Below are positions 15,888 to 24,943 of a stretch of 64,000 bases of DNA, one piece after another. The stretch lies in NCBI RefSeq assembly GCF_000379725.1, contig NZ_KB903662.1, positions 65,144 through 129,143 of the forward strand, given 5' to 3'. The stretch is from Cytophaga aurantiaca DSM 3654. Lineage in GTDB: Bacteria; Bacteroidota; Bacteroidia; Cytophagales; Cytophagaceae. The notes beneath the pieces were generated by a model, which saw nothing but the letters and a program-made list of their open reading frames with translations, had not been told where the DNA came from and made no database searches. The translations under genes were made by a program, and so were the position numbers. Within the stretch, counting starts at the first letter, position 1, and every line of letters starts with the position of its first letter.

Positions 15888-16958
15888 ATGAAAACTACTT
15901 CGAAACAACGGATCATTCTCATTACACTTTCTTTCCTGCTACTGACCTTCGTTGTGCTGTCTGCAGGAAATGGTGCTTTACATATTTCACCTATACAGGT
16001 TATATCCATCATCTTACACAAAGTTGGAATATCGGATATTGCAGCATTTGATGAAGGTCAATACAATGTATTCTGGATCATTCGTTTTCCTCGTGTGATG
16101 TTAGGTTTACTGATCGGGGCAGGACTTGCTTTGTCGGGTGCAGCGTTGCAGGGCTTATTCCGTAATCCGCTTGCAGATCCAGGTTTGATAGGTATTTCAG
16201 CAGGTGCTTCGTTAAGTGCAGTTCTTGTAATTGTTTTTTTATCGATGCTTTCTTCTACGCCATACTTTGCGTTGGTGGAGGGTATGGTTGGTTATTATAC
16301 ATTAAATATTGTAACCTTCATCGGTTCATGCATTACCTCTTTCATTGTATTCAGTGCATCGCGTACAAATGGTAAAACGAATGTAACTACAATGTTATTG
16401 GGGGGCATTGCAATCAATGCCTTGTGCGGCGCAATGATTGGTTTGATCACCTATTATGCTACAGATGCAGAATTACGCAACATTACCTTCTGGACATTGG
16501 GAAGTTTAGGCGGAGCAAGCTGGAACACCGTATTTACCGTGCTTCCGTTTATACTTATTCCGGTTGTGATGTTACCGCGTTTATCAAAAGCATTGAATAC
16601 ATTGGCTCTGGGAGAAAAAGAAGCTTCGTATTTAGGGGTATCGGTAGATAAATTAAAAATTCAGATCATTATCTTCTCTACTATGGCTGTAGGTTCAGCA
16701 GTTGCAGTAGCCGGTATAATATCCTTTGTAGGTTTAGTTGTGCCGCACGTATTGCGTATGATGGGAGGTCACAATCAACGTTACATTCTGATCGGCTCTT
16801 CGCTGGCAGGAGCATTGCTGTTAACCGGTTCAGATTTGTTGGCCCGCGTGATCGTTGCTCCGGCTGAATTGCCTATAGGTGTAATAACTGCATTGATTGG
16901 TACACCGGTATTCGCGTGGATCTTGCTTAGACATAAAAAAGAAAGTCAGTTTATATAA
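15888..16958 (+). CDS. hmuU: Haemin ABC transporter permease
   Basis: 356-residue FecCD-family inner-membrane permease with about ten membrane segments. Typical motifs: FWIIRFPRVMLGLLIGAGLA, LSGAALQGLFRNPLADPGLI, GISAGASLSAV, the cytoplasmic LGEKEASYLGVSVDKLK (coupling helix to the ATPase) and ISFVGLVVPHVLRMMGGHNQ. Its stop overlaps the start of hmuV (TAATG at 16956-16960). Moves haem across the inner membrane with HmuV. Confidence 0.95.
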   Translation: MKTTSKQRIILITLSFLLLTFVVLSAGNGALHISPIQVISIILHKVGISDIAAFDEGQYNVFWIIRFPRVMLGLLIGAGLALSGAALQGLFRNPLADPGLIGISAGASLSAVLVIVFLSMLSSTPYFALVEGMVGYYTLNIVTFIGSCITSFIVFSASRTNGKTNVTTMLLGGIAINALCGAMIGLITYYATDAELRNITFWTLGSLGGASWNTVFTVLPFILIPVVMLPRLSKALNTLALGEKEASYLGVSVDKLKIQIIIFSTMAVGSAVAVAGIISFVGLVVPHVLRMMGGHNQRYILIGSSLAGALLLTGSDLLARVIVAPAELPIGVITALIGTPVFAWILLRHKKESQFI

Positions 16959-17836
16959 TGTTAGAAGCAGTTAACATATCGGTATCGATCGGTTCAAAAA
17001 AAATATTGAATGCTGTTTCGATGCGAGCGAAACCAGGAGAGCTGCTTGTAATCGCAGGTCCGAATGGAGCGGGCAAATCAACACTGTTAAGAGTTCTATC
17101 TGAAAAAACAAAACTGGACACTGGTTTCGTGAGCATTAACGGCGAAGATATGTACACACAAGATGCGAAGCAACTTGCAAAAATTCGTGCGGTACTTGCT
17201 CAATCCTATGTAACAGGCTTACCTTTTCAGGTAGAAGAAATTGTAATGATGGGAAGGTATCCGTATTTTAAAGAACATCCCAATCCGGAAGATACACACA
17301 TTGTTCAGGAAGTATTAGAAGTTCTGGACATTGCCCATTTATCAAATCGCGTATATGCAACCTTATCGGGAGGAGAACAGCAACGCGTTCAATTGGCTCG
17401 TGTGCTTGCGCAGATCTGGATAAACGAAAAAGACAAAACTGAAGAAGTGAATTATTTATTTCTGGACGAACCCGTTTCAAGTTTAGATCTGTACCATCAG
17501 CAAGTAGTCCTGCAGACAGCAAAACGCATGGCTGCAAAGGGATTTTGTGTAATAGCTGTACTGCATGATCTGAATCTAATTTCTCAATATGCAGATAATG
17601 TATTGCTCTTAAGCAAAGGATATGTAGAAGCCTACGGTACTCCTGAATTCGTTTTTACGAAAGAACGTATCAAGTATGTGTATGGCCTGGATGTTCATCT
17701 GATCCGAGATCCTGTTTCAGAACAATTACTCATCATACCTGATTCAACATCATTTAAAATAAATCCAACAAATAATACTAAATACTATGACAACAACAAC
17801 TCAATTAACGCTGACAGAGCGCTGGAATCAATTTAA
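16958..17836 (+). CDS. hmuV: Haemin ABC transporter ATP-binding protein
   Basis: ATPase of the haem importer. Walker A GPNGAGKSTLL (about 35-45), Q-loop LAQSYVTGLPF, signature LSGGEQQRVQLARVLAQ, Walker B YLFLDEPVSSLD, H-loop LHDLN. The wider Walker B and the AQIWINEKDKTEEVNYL insertion are usual for HmuV. 292 residues. The last 17 codons overlap the start of hmuS by 50 nt in another frame, an unusually long overlap that codes for an Asn-rich tail (NPTNNTKYYDNNNS). Confidence 0.95.
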   Translation: MLEAVNISVSIGSKKILNAVSMRAKPGELLVIAGPNGAGKSTLLRVLSEKTKLDTGFVSINGEDMYTQDAKQLAKIRAVLAQSYVTGLPFQVEEIVMMGRYPYFKEHPNPEDTHIVQEVLEVLDIAHLSNRVYATLSGGEQQRVQLARVLAQIWINEKDKTEEVNYLFLDEPVSSLDLYHQQVVLQTAKRMAAKGFCVIAVLHDLNLISQYADNVLLLSKGYVEAYGTPEFVFTKERIKYVYGLDVHLIRDPVSEQLLIIPDSTSFKINPTNNTKYYDNNNSINADRALESI

Positions 17837-18821
17837 AATTGAATTTCCTAAAAAACGTATCCGTGAAGCTGCTCAAGCACTTGATGTAAGCGAAGCAGAA
17901 TTGCTAGCAACGGAAGTAGGTGCAGGAACAATTAAATTAGAAGGAGATTTTTCTGAATTATATAAACAACTACCAACGTTGGGTCGTGTGATGTCTTTAA
18001 CACGTAACGATGGCTGTGTATTGGAGCACAAAGGTCTGTTTGAAAATATCAATGTACAAGGCGAAGCTCATAAAGTTGGTACGTTGATTGGTTCTATTGA
18101 AGCGCGTGCTTTTTTCAATTTCTGGAAATTTGCATTCGCAAGTGAAGTGAAAACTGCTCATGGTTCAATGAAGAACATACAATTCTTTGATGCGGCAGGT
18201 GTTGCAGTTACAAAGATCTATCTGTTAGAAGAAGGTGGAAATTCTGTCGCCTATCAAAAGATCGTTGATACCTATAAAGCTGCAGATCAAACAACGGAGC
18301 TTGAGATCACACCGGAACTTGCTCCAACGTATGTGGAGCATATTGACGAAGCAGCTTTCATTGCAGACTGGACTGCATTAAAAGACACACACGATTTTTT
18401 TATGATGCTTCGAAAGTATAAAGTAAACCGCATGCGTGCGCTTGAAATTGCCGGCAATACATTCACACGTAAATCCGATAAGTCTAAATTAACTGCAATG
18501 CTTGAGGCAGCAGCAAAAGATACATTGCCGATCATGATCTTTGTTGGAAGCAAAGGAAATATTCAAATCCACCAAGATGTAATAAAAACGGTTCGCGTGA
18601 TGGACAACTGGTTAAATATTTTAGATCCGAATTTCAATATGCATTTAAACCTGGATGAAATTGCAGATACATGGGTTGTTAGAAAACCAACAACGGATGG
18701 AGAAGTAACGTCGATCGAATGCTTTAATAAAGACCGTGAATTAGTCGTTCAGTTCTTTGGTTTACGCAAACCTGGTAAGCCAGAATTGACAGAATGGAGA
18801 GAATTGGTAAATACGATTTAA
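17787..18821 (+). CDS. hmuS: Haemin-degrading / haem-trafficking protein HmuS
   Basis: 344-residue HemS/ChuS-family cytosolic protein with two related halves: about 1-165 (RWNQFKIEFPKKRIREAAQA, LGRVMSLTRNDGCVLEHKG) and 175-344 (DWTALKDTHDFFMMLRKYK, PIMIFVGSKGNIQIHQDVIK, WLNILDPNFNMHLN). HemS-type proteins receive imported haem and pass it on or open the ring. Last gene of the operon, followed by two terminators. The ATG at 17787 lies inside hmuV. Confidence 0.93.
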   Translation: MTTTTQLTLTERWNQFKIEFPKKRIREAAQALDVSEAELLATEVGAGTIKLEGDFSELYKQLPTLGRVMSLTRNDGCVLEHKGLFENINVQGEAHKVGTLIGSIEARAFFNFWKFAFASEVKTAHGSMKNIQFFDAAGVAVTKIYLLEEGGNSVAYQKIVDTYKAADQTTELEITPELAPTYVEHIDEAAFIADWTALKDTHDFFMMLRKYKVNRMRALEIAGNTFTRKSDKSKLTAMLEAAAKDTLPIMIFVGSKGNIQIHQDVIKTVRVMDNWLNILDPNFNMHLNLDEIADTWVVRKPTTDGEVTSIECFNKDRELVVQFFGLRKPGKPELTEWRELVNTI

Positions 18822-18841
18822 TTTTTGAAATAAAAAAGTTT

Positions 18842-18881
18842 GACATTCGTCAGACCACCTTTTTGTGGTCCGACGAATGTC
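18842..18881 (+). terminator. Terminator hairpin, GTCaGACCAC family
   Basis: A 17-bp stem: 18842-18858 pairs with 18865-18881 (GACATTCGTC-A-GACCAC against GTGGTC-C-GACGAATGTC) with one A/C mismatch. It ends the hmu operon, 20 bp after hmuS. The same sequence with the same mismatch is found at 27206 and 51798. Confidence 0.85.
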
Positions 18882-18919
18882 GTTAATCATCTTTCGTTTT
18901 AATTTTTTTATTAATTGTT

Positions 18920-18955
18920 AAAACCGCTCTTTTTAGAAATAATAAGAGCGGTTTT
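18920..18955 (+). terminator. Second terminator after hmuS
   Basis: AAAACCGCTCTT (18920-18931) pairs exactly with AAGAGCGGTTTT (18944-18955), followed by ATTTT. An intrinsic terminator behind the first one. Confidence 0.8.
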
Positions 18956-18983
18956 ATTTTGTAGAGGTTAATCTCATTCAACT

Positions 18984-19092
18984 CTTGGGACGCTGCCCCA
19001 AGTTCTGATATATCAGGCTTTCAGCCTCTGTGTGTTTTATCATTCGATAAGCCTGTAAGGCTTAAACAGAATAGCTTAGGGTATGCCCCAAG
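18984..19092. repeat. Hairpin-rich repeat, CTTGGG...CCCCAAG
   Basis: CTTGGGACGCTGCCCCAAG at 18984-19002 and CTTAGGGTATGCCCCAAG at 19075-19092 are each self-complementary and similar to each other; between them CAGGCTTTCAGCCTCTG and GCCTGTAAGGCTT form further small stems. It looks like a dispersed non-coding repeat. No gene lies in 18822-19180. Confidence 0.5.
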
Positions 19093-19180
19093 AAGAAAGA
19101 GCCAATTGTAAATTTTTAAGTATCTTTACCGGTGCGCTTATTTAGACGCAAATTTCCCGAATAATAATACTGCCACATTC

Positions 19181-20161
19181 ATGTCTGATAAAAAAAAGAA
19201 AAAAGAACATCCTGCTGTTAAGCATCAAATGCATCCGAATAATAAACATCGCGAGCGTTATGATTTTCCTGCATTGATTTCTTCTGTACCTGAATTGGCA
19301 GAATACGTAACAACAAATATTTATGGCGATGAGTCGATCGACTTTTTTAATCCCGCTGCTGTTACCTGTTTGAATAATGCCTTGTTAAAACATTATTACG
19401 ATATAACCGAATGGAGTATTCCGGAAGGATATTTATGTCCGCCTATACCCGGGCGTGCAGACTACATTCATCACATTGCAGAGTTATTAGGTACAAGCAA
19501 TAAAATGAGAATACCCAAAGGAAAACATGTTCGATGTCTGGATATTGGTGTAGGCGCAAATTGTGTGTATCCGATTATTGGAAGTAAAGAGTACGATTGG
19601 AGTTTTGTTGGTTCGGATATCGATCCGGTTTCAATTGCTTCTGCTAAACATATTGTTGAATCGAATGCAGTTCTTAAAGATCATGTGACACTGCGTTTGC
19701 AAAAACATCCGGAAGATATATTTTTCGGGATCATTGGAGAAGGAGAGAAGTTCGATCTGACAATTTGCAATCCTCCTTTTCATGTATCTGCTGAAGCTGC
19801 TGCCGAAGGTACCTTACGTAAATTAAGCAATCTGCAACATAAGAAAGTAACCGAAACGAAATTGAATTTCGGGGGACAAAAAAATGAGTTGTGGTGCGAA
19901 GGTGGCGAACTGTATTTTGTTCGTAATATGATTCGTGAAAGTAAAAAGTTTGCAACATCCTGTTTGTGGTTTTCAACCTTGGTTTCAAAACAAGCTAACC
20001 TGGAAAAGTTCTACAGTCAATTAGAATTGCTGGCGCCCTTTGATGTGCGTACGATACCGATGGGACAAGGCAATAAATCCAGTCGTTTAATCGCATGGAC
20101 TTTTCAATCTAAAGAAGCTCAGGCAAAATGGCGAAACGAACGTTGGAAAGAATCGGTTTAA
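19181..20161 (+). CDS. rlmF: 23S rRNA (adenine(1618)-N6)-methyltransferase
   Basis: SAM-dependent methyltransferase for A1618 of 23S rRNA. 326 residues. HPNNKHRERYDFPALISSVP is the RlmF signature near the N-terminus; LDIGVGANCVYPIIG is motif I for SAM binding; LTICNPPFHVSAEAA is the N6-adenine NPPF catalytic motif; IAWTFQ closes the domain. It begins with a Lys-rich tail (SDKKKKKEHP), common in this family. Single gene with its own upstream region, 17 bp before the symporter gene. Confidence 0.95.
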   Translation: MSDKKKKKEHPAVKHQMHPNNKHRERYDFPALISSVPELAEYVTTNIYGDESIDFFNPAAVTCLNNALLKHYYDITEWSIPEGYLCPPIPGRADYIHHIAELLGTSNKMRIPKGKHVRCLDIGVGANCVYPIIGSKEYDWSFVGSDIDPVSIASAKHIVESNAVLKDHVTLRLQKHPEDIFFGIIGEGEKFDLTICNPPFHVSAEAAAEGTLRKLSNLQHKKVTETKLNFGGQKNELWCEGGELYFVRNMIRESKKFATSCLWFSTLVSKQANLEKFYSQLELLAPFDVRTIPMGQGNKSSRLIAWTFQSKEAQAKWRNERWKESV

Positions 20162-20178
20162 CAATTTATAATTCATAA

Positions 20179-21168
20179 ATGACTTCATTCTTCAGCACCT
20201 TATCAAAAGCCGGACTCAACGGATTCTTTTTTTGTCTGATCGCTGTCGTTGCATTGGCGTTTCAGTTTCCTGCATGGGGCGCAGAAGATAGTCTTATACC
20301 ACTTTCTGAAATTGCCCAATATGGTGTATCGATTATTTTCTTTTTTTACGGATTGAAATTAAGTCCGGAGAAATTAAAAGCAGGCTTGTACAATTGGCGC
20401 TTACATTTGTTGATTCAATCCAGCACGTTTATTTTCTTCCTGCTGCTTATTTTACTTGTGCATTATGCATTTGGCAATGAAAACAATCCGTTGTTGTGGC
20501 TGGGTGTTTTTTATGTTGGTGCATTGCCCTCTACCGTATCATCATCTGTTGTAATGGTTTCTATTGCAGGAGGCAACATGCCTGCAGCCATTTTCAATGC
20601 AAGTATTTCAAGCATACTTGGGGTATTTATCACACCGATCTGGATGACACTTTTCATTGGAGAAATGGATTCAGAAATGGATACAACTCAGGTGATTATT
20701 AAATTGTGCTTTCAGGTATTGGTGCCAGTTATGATTGGGTTGTTTTTACATAAATGGCTCGGTCATATTACAGAGCGCTTCAAATTGGCATTGCGTGTAT
20801 TTGATCAGACAATTATTTTATTGATTGTCTTTACGTCTTTTTGCGAATCGGTTGCCGGAAAAATGTTTGAGCATCTGCCTCTTTCACAGATAGTGCTTTT
20901 GGGTATCGCAATGCTCTTATTGTTTCTCACGATGTTTGGAATCATGTACGGATTTTCTTTTGTTCTGAAATTGAACAGAGAAGACCGGATCGCGGTTTTG
21001 TTTTGCGGTTCAAAAAAATCACTGGTGCAAGGTGCTGTAATGGGAAAAGCATTGTTTCCCGATCCCTTAATTTTTGGAGTGGTTTTGCTGCCATTGATGC
21101 TATATCATGCCCTTCAATTGATAGCCAGCAGTATTATTGCTGAAGCAATAGGCTCTTCAAAGCACTAA
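20179..21168 (+). CDS. Bile acid:sodium symporter family protein (SBF-like)
   Basis: 329 residues, about nine to ten hydrophobic helices. FFFYGLKLSPEKLKAGLYNW, GALPSTVSSSVVMVSIAGGN, AAIFNASISSILGVFITPIW and FCGSKKSLVQGAVMGKALF are hallmarks of the SBF_like branch related to the bacterial ASBT/BASS fold; the crossover region with TVSSSVVM is typical for sodium binding. The transported substrate is not predictable from the sequence. 17 bp after rlmF, so possibly co-transcribed. Confidence 0.85.
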   Translation: MTSFFSTLSKAGLNGFFFCLIAVVALAFQFPAWGAEDSLIPLSEIAQYGVSIIFFFYGLKLSPEKLKAGLYNWRLHLLIQSSTFIFFLLLILLVHYAFGNENNPLLWLGVFYVGALPSTVSSSVVMVSIAGGNMPAAIFNASISSILGVFITPIWMTLFIGEMDSEMDTTQVIIKLCFQVLVPVMIGLFLHKWLGHITERFKLALRVFDQTIILLIVFTSFCESVAGKMFEHLPLSQIVLLGIAMLLLFLTMFGIMYGFSFVLKLNREDRIAVLFCGSKKSLVQGAVMGKALFPDPLIFGVVLLPLMLYHALQLIASSIIAEAIGSSKH

Positions 21169-21186
21169 TCTTAATTTCAAATATTT

Positions 21187-21208
21187 AATAATCAGTATAT
21201 TGATTATT
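21187..21208. promoter_or_regulatory. Palindrome before imelysin gene, possible iron box
   Basis: AATAATCA (21187-21194), six bases, TGATTATT (21201-21208): a perfect AT-rich palindrome. Further down, TCTAAA at 21242-21247 with a weak partner resembles a half of the hmu operator. It could instead be a weak terminator for the symporter gene. Confidence 0.4.
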
Positions 21209-21292
21209 TATTGAAAAAATTATTCTACTATTTTTAATAAGTCTAAATTAATATAATTAAATTTGAGCAACCTACAACTCATAATTATATTA

Positions 21293-22480
21293 ATGAAAAA
21301 TATTTCTCTTTTAATGCTTGCAGGTGTCTTGTTGACACAGGTCTCCTGTAAAAAGGACGACGATGCAGCAGCACCGGATGTTCAGGCTCAAGTTGTTCAA
21401 ACGTATGCAGATGTTGTTTTTGCAACGTATGAAGATTCATGGATCACAGCTAAAAATTTAAAAGCTACAGCAGCAGCTTTCGTTGCGGATCCATCTCAAG
21501 CAGGTTTAGAAGCTACCCGCGCTGCTTATCTTGCAGCACGTACTCCATACATTCAAAGCGAAGCATTCCGTTTTTATGCCGGTCCGATCGATGATGACAG
21601 AGGCCTGGAAGGTTTGTTAAATTCCTGGCCGCTTGATGAATCGTATATTGATTATGTTCAGGGAAATGCTGGTGCAGGTATCATTAATGATGCAACAACA
21701 TTCCCTTCAATCAACACAACGGTTATTGCTGCGAACAATCAACCGGAAGGTGCTGGTGAAGAAAGTGTAAGTTGCGGATATCATGCAGTTGAGTTTTTAT
21801 TATGGGGTCAGGATTTTTCGGTAGATGGCCCGGGCAACAGACCATATACAGACTACATCGTTGGTACAGGTGGTACTGCTACGAATCAGGCAAGAAGAGC
21901 TCAATATTTATTAGCATGTATTGATTTACTTATTGAAAATCTAAACACGTTAAAAGAAGAATGGAAAGCGGGTGGTGGTCAGAATTACAGAGCCACATTT
22001 GTTTCTACACCAAATGCATCCATTTCAAATTTCTTAACGGGTGTATTCAGATATACAGATGGAGAATTATCTGTAGAACGTATGTATGTTGCTTTACATT
22101 CTGAAGATGGTGATGCTAATAGACAGGAAAACGAACAATCATGTTTCAGTGATCAGACGAACAACGATATCATCCTTGGTCAAAAAGGAATCAGAAATGT
22201 TTACCTTGGGAAATATGTACGTATCGATGGTTCAGTAGTAGAAGGTAAAGGGTTAACGGATCTGGTGTCTGTTGCTGATGCAACTACAAATACAGCGGTT
22301 CTTGCTGCAATTTATGATGCAGATATTAAAGTGAATGCCATTCATGCTCCGTTTGATAATGAAATTGTAAGCACAAATCCTGCAGGGAATATTCGTGTAC
22401 AAAATGCAATTGATGCCTTACATGCGGAAGCTGCTCAATACCAGACTGCAGGTGGGAAGCTGGGTATGATCATCAACTAG
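21293..22480 (+). CDS. Imelysin-family iron-regulated lipoprotein (IrpA-like)
   Basis: ATG at 21293 gives MKNISLLMLAGVLLTQVSC, a lipoprotein signal peptide (TTG 21263 in the same frame lacks sense upstream of it). The imelysin fold shows two helical bundles with the GxHxxE-type site SCGYHAVEFLLWGQD (about residue 160) and the later segment ALHSEDGDANRQENEQSCFSD, typical of IrpA. Imelysins (once called peptidase M75) are linked to iron acquisition; protease activity is doubtful. It forms a pair with the di-haem oxidoreductase gene behind it. 395 residues. Confidence 0.9.
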   Translation: MKNISLLMLAGVLLTQVSCKKDDDAAAPDVQAQVVQTYADVVFATYEDSWITAKNLKATAAAFVADPSQAGLEATRAAYLAARTPYIQSEAFRFYAGPIDDDRGLEGLLNSWPLDESYIDYVQGNAGAGIINDATTFPSINTTVIAANNQPEGAGEESVSCGYHAVEFLLWGQDFSVDGPGNRPYTDYIVGTGGTATNQARRAQYLLACIDLLIENLNTLKEEWKAGGGQNYRATFVSTPNASISNFLTGVFRYTDGELSVERMYVALHSEDGDANRQENEQSCFSDQTNNDIILGQKGIRNVYLGKYVRIDGSVVEGKGLTDLVSVADATTNTAVLAAIYDADIKVNAIHAPFDNEIVSTNPAGNIRVQNAIDALHAEAAQYQTAGGKLGMIIN

Positions 22481-22570
22481 TTATCAGATCAATTGAATAT
22501 AAATTCAATAAAAAGAATTTTTTGAACGGATTATAAAAAACATAATTCGAACATATTAATATATTAATTT

Positions 22571-22605
22571 AGCCGTCGAGTTACATAAATTGTAATCCGA
22601 CGGCT
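22571..22605 (+). terminator. Hairpin between imelysin and di-haem oxidoreductase genes
   Basis: AGCCGTCGAGTTACA (22571-22585) pairs with TGTAATCCGACGGCT (22591-22605) with one mismatch, then AACTTG. The GTCG/CGAC part recalls the GTCaGACCAC terminator family. It may attenuate or end transcription from the imelysin gene. Confidence 0.6.
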
Positions 22606-22652
22606 AACTTGCTGAAATGCCTTTATGAATTCCGGTGATATAGAGTACGTGT

Positions 22653-24095
22653 ATGTTTAAAAAATCGAGTTTAATTCTTTCTGTAATCTTGTTTGTATCT
22701 GTTACAACGATGCAGTTCTGTCATCACAATAACGATGCGCCAGCTCCATCGAATTCAGGTACGGCAGAAGTGGATGAAGAATATTCCGGAGGCACTACCA
22801 CCATCTTTGATGCTACAATGAATGCATTTGGTTTTCCTGCACAAAATTTATCTCAGTTTGAAAAAAATAAATTTTCTTTAGGCAATTCTGTTTTTAAAGC
22901 CAATTGGGTTGTAGCGCCGGCATCAACAACTTCACTTGACGGTTTAGGTCCTTTGTTTAATTCACGTTCCTGTTCAGGTTGTCATACCTTAGATGGCAGA
23001 GCCACACCTCCGGTAAATGCGGGTGATGATTTGGGCGGCTTATTATTCCGATTAAGTATTCCGGGTGATGACGGACATGGAGGTCCCTTGGGTGATCCGC
23101 AATACGGTGGACAATTAAGCAATCACGGTATCTATGCCGGAGCAAGTATGACAGCTGTTGCGGAAGGCACTGTTGATGTTACATATAGTATGATCACCGG
23201 TACCTATAACGATGGAACGAGCTACGAATTAAGAGATCCCCACTATACCTTCCGGGATTTGGGTTATGGGCCTTTCAGTACAGGCATCATGTATAGTCCG
23301 CGTCTGGCGCAGCAAATACCTGGTTTAGGTTTGCTTGAAGCAATCAGCGAAGCAGATATTCTGGCCTTGGCCGATCCTTCGGATGCCAATGATGATGGTA
23401 TTTCGGGCCGACCGAATTATGTGTGGAATTATAAGACAAGTACTACAGATATAGGTCGCTTTGGATGGAAAGCCAATCAGCCTACATTGCTGCAACAAAC
23501 AGCTGGTGCGGCGATGGGCGATATGGGACTAAGTACTACCTTATTTCCGGATCAGAATTTAACCGGACAGCAAGTAACAGATTACGGTGCATGGACTACA
23601 GGTGGTACACCCGAAATGCAGGTGAATGATTTTGATCAGTTGGTATTTTATTGTCAGACCTTAGCTGTGCCAGCGCGCAGAAACTGGGAAGATGCAGAAG
23701 TGTTGCGTGGTAAAGTATTATTTACGCAAGCAAAATGTGCATCGTGTCACACACCTTATTTTCAAACGGGAACACATCCGATCACAGCCCTTAGCAATCA
23801 AAAAATCCGTCCGTATACAGATCTGCTATTACATGATATGGGAGCGGGACTGGCGGATGGAAGACCGGATTACTTAGCAACAGGAACCGAATGGAGAACA
23901 CCGCCGCTATGGGGCATAGGCTTGATCCAAACCGTAAATAACGGAGGTCGTTTCTTAATGCACGACGGTAGAGCGCGTAGTGTAGCAGAAGCAATTTTAT
24001 GGCATGGAGGCGAAGCCCAATTTTCTCAAAAAGCATTTATAAAAATGAATGCTGCTGATAGAGCGGCCTTGCTGAAATTCGTAAATTCCTTGTAA
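22653..24095 (+). CDS. Di-haem oxidoreductase family protein (c-type haem thiol oxidoreductase)
   Basis: 480-residue exported protein of the DHOR/DUF1111 family. An N-terminal hydrophobic segment with a cysteine (SVTTMQFC) suggests a lipoprotein. Two CxxCH haem c sites: RSCSGCHTLDG (about residue 110) and CASCHTPYF (about 365). GRFGWKANQPTLLQQTAGA, WRTPPLWGIGL and FLMHDGRARSVAEAILWHGG are conserved family blocks. Such genes regularly accompany imelysins in iron loci, as here. The redox partner and substrate are unknown. Confidence 0.92.
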   Translation: MFKKSSLILSVILFVSVTTMQFCHHNNDAPAPSNSGTAEVDEEYSGGTTTIFDATMNAFGFPAQNLSQFEKNKFSLGNSVFKANWVVAPASTTSLDGLGPLFNSRSCSGCHTLDGRATPPVNAGDDLGGLLFRLSIPGDDGHGGPLGDPQYGGQLSNHGIYAGASMTAVAEGTVDVTYSMITGTYNDGTSYELRDPHYTFRDLGYGPFSTGIMYSPRLAQQIPGLGLLEAISEADILALADPSDANDDGISGRPNYVWNYKTSTTDIGRFGWKANQPTLLQQTAGAAMGDMGLSTTLFPDQNLTGQQVTDYGAWTTGGTPEMQVNDFDQLVFYCQTLAVPARRNWEDAEVLRGKVLFTQAKCASCHTPYFQTGTHPITALSNQKIRPYTDLLLHDMGAGLADGRPDYLATGTEWRTPPLWGIGLIQTVNNGGRFLMHDGRARSVAEAILWHGGEAQFSQKAFIKMNAADRAALLKFVNSL

Positions 24096-24122
24096 GGTTT
24101 ATTTTATTCAATTGGTATAAAA

Positions 24123-24161
24123 AATAATCCCTGAATATCCTTACGATTCTCAGGGATTATT
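24123..24161 (+). terminator. Terminator after di-haem oxidoreductase
   Basis: AATAATCCCTGA (24123-24134) pairs exactly with TCAGGGATTATT (24150-24161), followed by TTTTT. It also lies 32 bp past the idi stop on the other strand, and may serve both convergent genes. Confidence 0.85.
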
Positions 24162-24192
24162 TTTTTGAGTCAGCTTTGCTAAACAAAAGCCA

Positions 24193-24735
24193 TCAGTTAT
24201 TTTTTTGTATGAACTTTTTAAGATCGTTAAAGGTGATCAAAAACCACTTTGTGAATTGCTCCGGATCTTGGCTGAGTTCTTTTTCAAGTTGATCGAATGA
24301 AACGTATTTGAAGGCATGTACTTCATCACGGTTAAAAGGAATATCATTCCCATCAAAATGCCCGATTAATACGTGGTCGAATTCGTGCTCAATTAAACCC
24401 TGGCCAACATCAGCTTTGTATATAAAGGTATACGCCGTTGCTACATCGCATTCAATACCCATTTCTTCTTTCAGTCGGCGTTTGGCTGCATCAATAGTTG
24501 ATTCACCTTTGCGTTGATGACTGCAGCAGGTATTGGTCCATTTTAAAGGCGAGTGGTATTTTGAGGACGCACGTTGCTGAAGCAACAGTTCACCTTTGCT
24601 GTTAAAAATGAAAACAGAAAAAGCACGATGCAGCAAGCCTTTTTCATGCGCTTCCATTTTTTCCATCAAGCCTGTTTCATTATCCTGCTCGTCAACTAAT
24701 AATACGTACTCGTTTGTATTCACTTTAAATTTCAT
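24193..24735 (-). CDS. idi: Isopentenyl-diphosphate delta-isomerase, type I
   Basis: Interconverts IPP and DMAPP in isoprenoid synthesis. 180-residue Nudix-fold enzyme: LVDEQDNETGLMEKMEAHEK, then the catalytic cysteine in WTNTCCSHQRKGE, the Nudix-like AAKRRLKEEMGIE and the second active-site block EHEFDHVLIG with the catalytic Glu. RAFSVFIFNSKGELLLQQRA is the usual core strand. Single gene, convergent with the DHOR gene. Confidence 0.95.
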   Translation of the reverse strand: MKFKVNTNEYVLLVDEQDNETGLMEKMEAHEKGLLHRAFSVFIFNSKGELLLQQRASSKYHSPLKWTNTCCSHQRKGESTIDAAKRRLKEEMGIECDVATAYTFIYKADVGQGLIEHEFDHVLIGHFDGNDIPFNRDEVHAFKYVSFDQLEKELSQDPEQFTKWFLITFNDLKKFIQKNN

Positions 24736-24739
24736 TCGA

Positions 24740-24835
24740 ATGGTAAACGAATATACCGTAATTCTTGCTTATCTAGTACTGGTCGGAATTTATTTTTTGC
24801 GTTTATTCTATAAATGGAAATATTGGAAACAATAA
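24740..24835 (+). CDS. Possible 31-residue membrane peptide (doubtful)
   Basis: An ATG at 24740, 4 bp from the divergent idi start, opens a frame for MVNEYTVILAYLVLVGIYF and a charged, aromatic end (LFYKWKYWKQ). One membrane helix with a basic tail is the layout of small membrane proteins, but there is no second line of evidence and the region must also contain the idi promoter. Confidence 0.3.
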   Translation: MVNEYTVILAYLVLVGIYFLRLFYKWKYWKQ

Positions 24836-24943
24836 CAATGCAGTTGGTGTAATTTTCTTACGCGTATGGGCGTTTTATGAAATGAAATGCTATATTTAAT
24901 TAATAGCATAGAATAAGGTTTTTAAGTCTTAATGGAATGGTGA

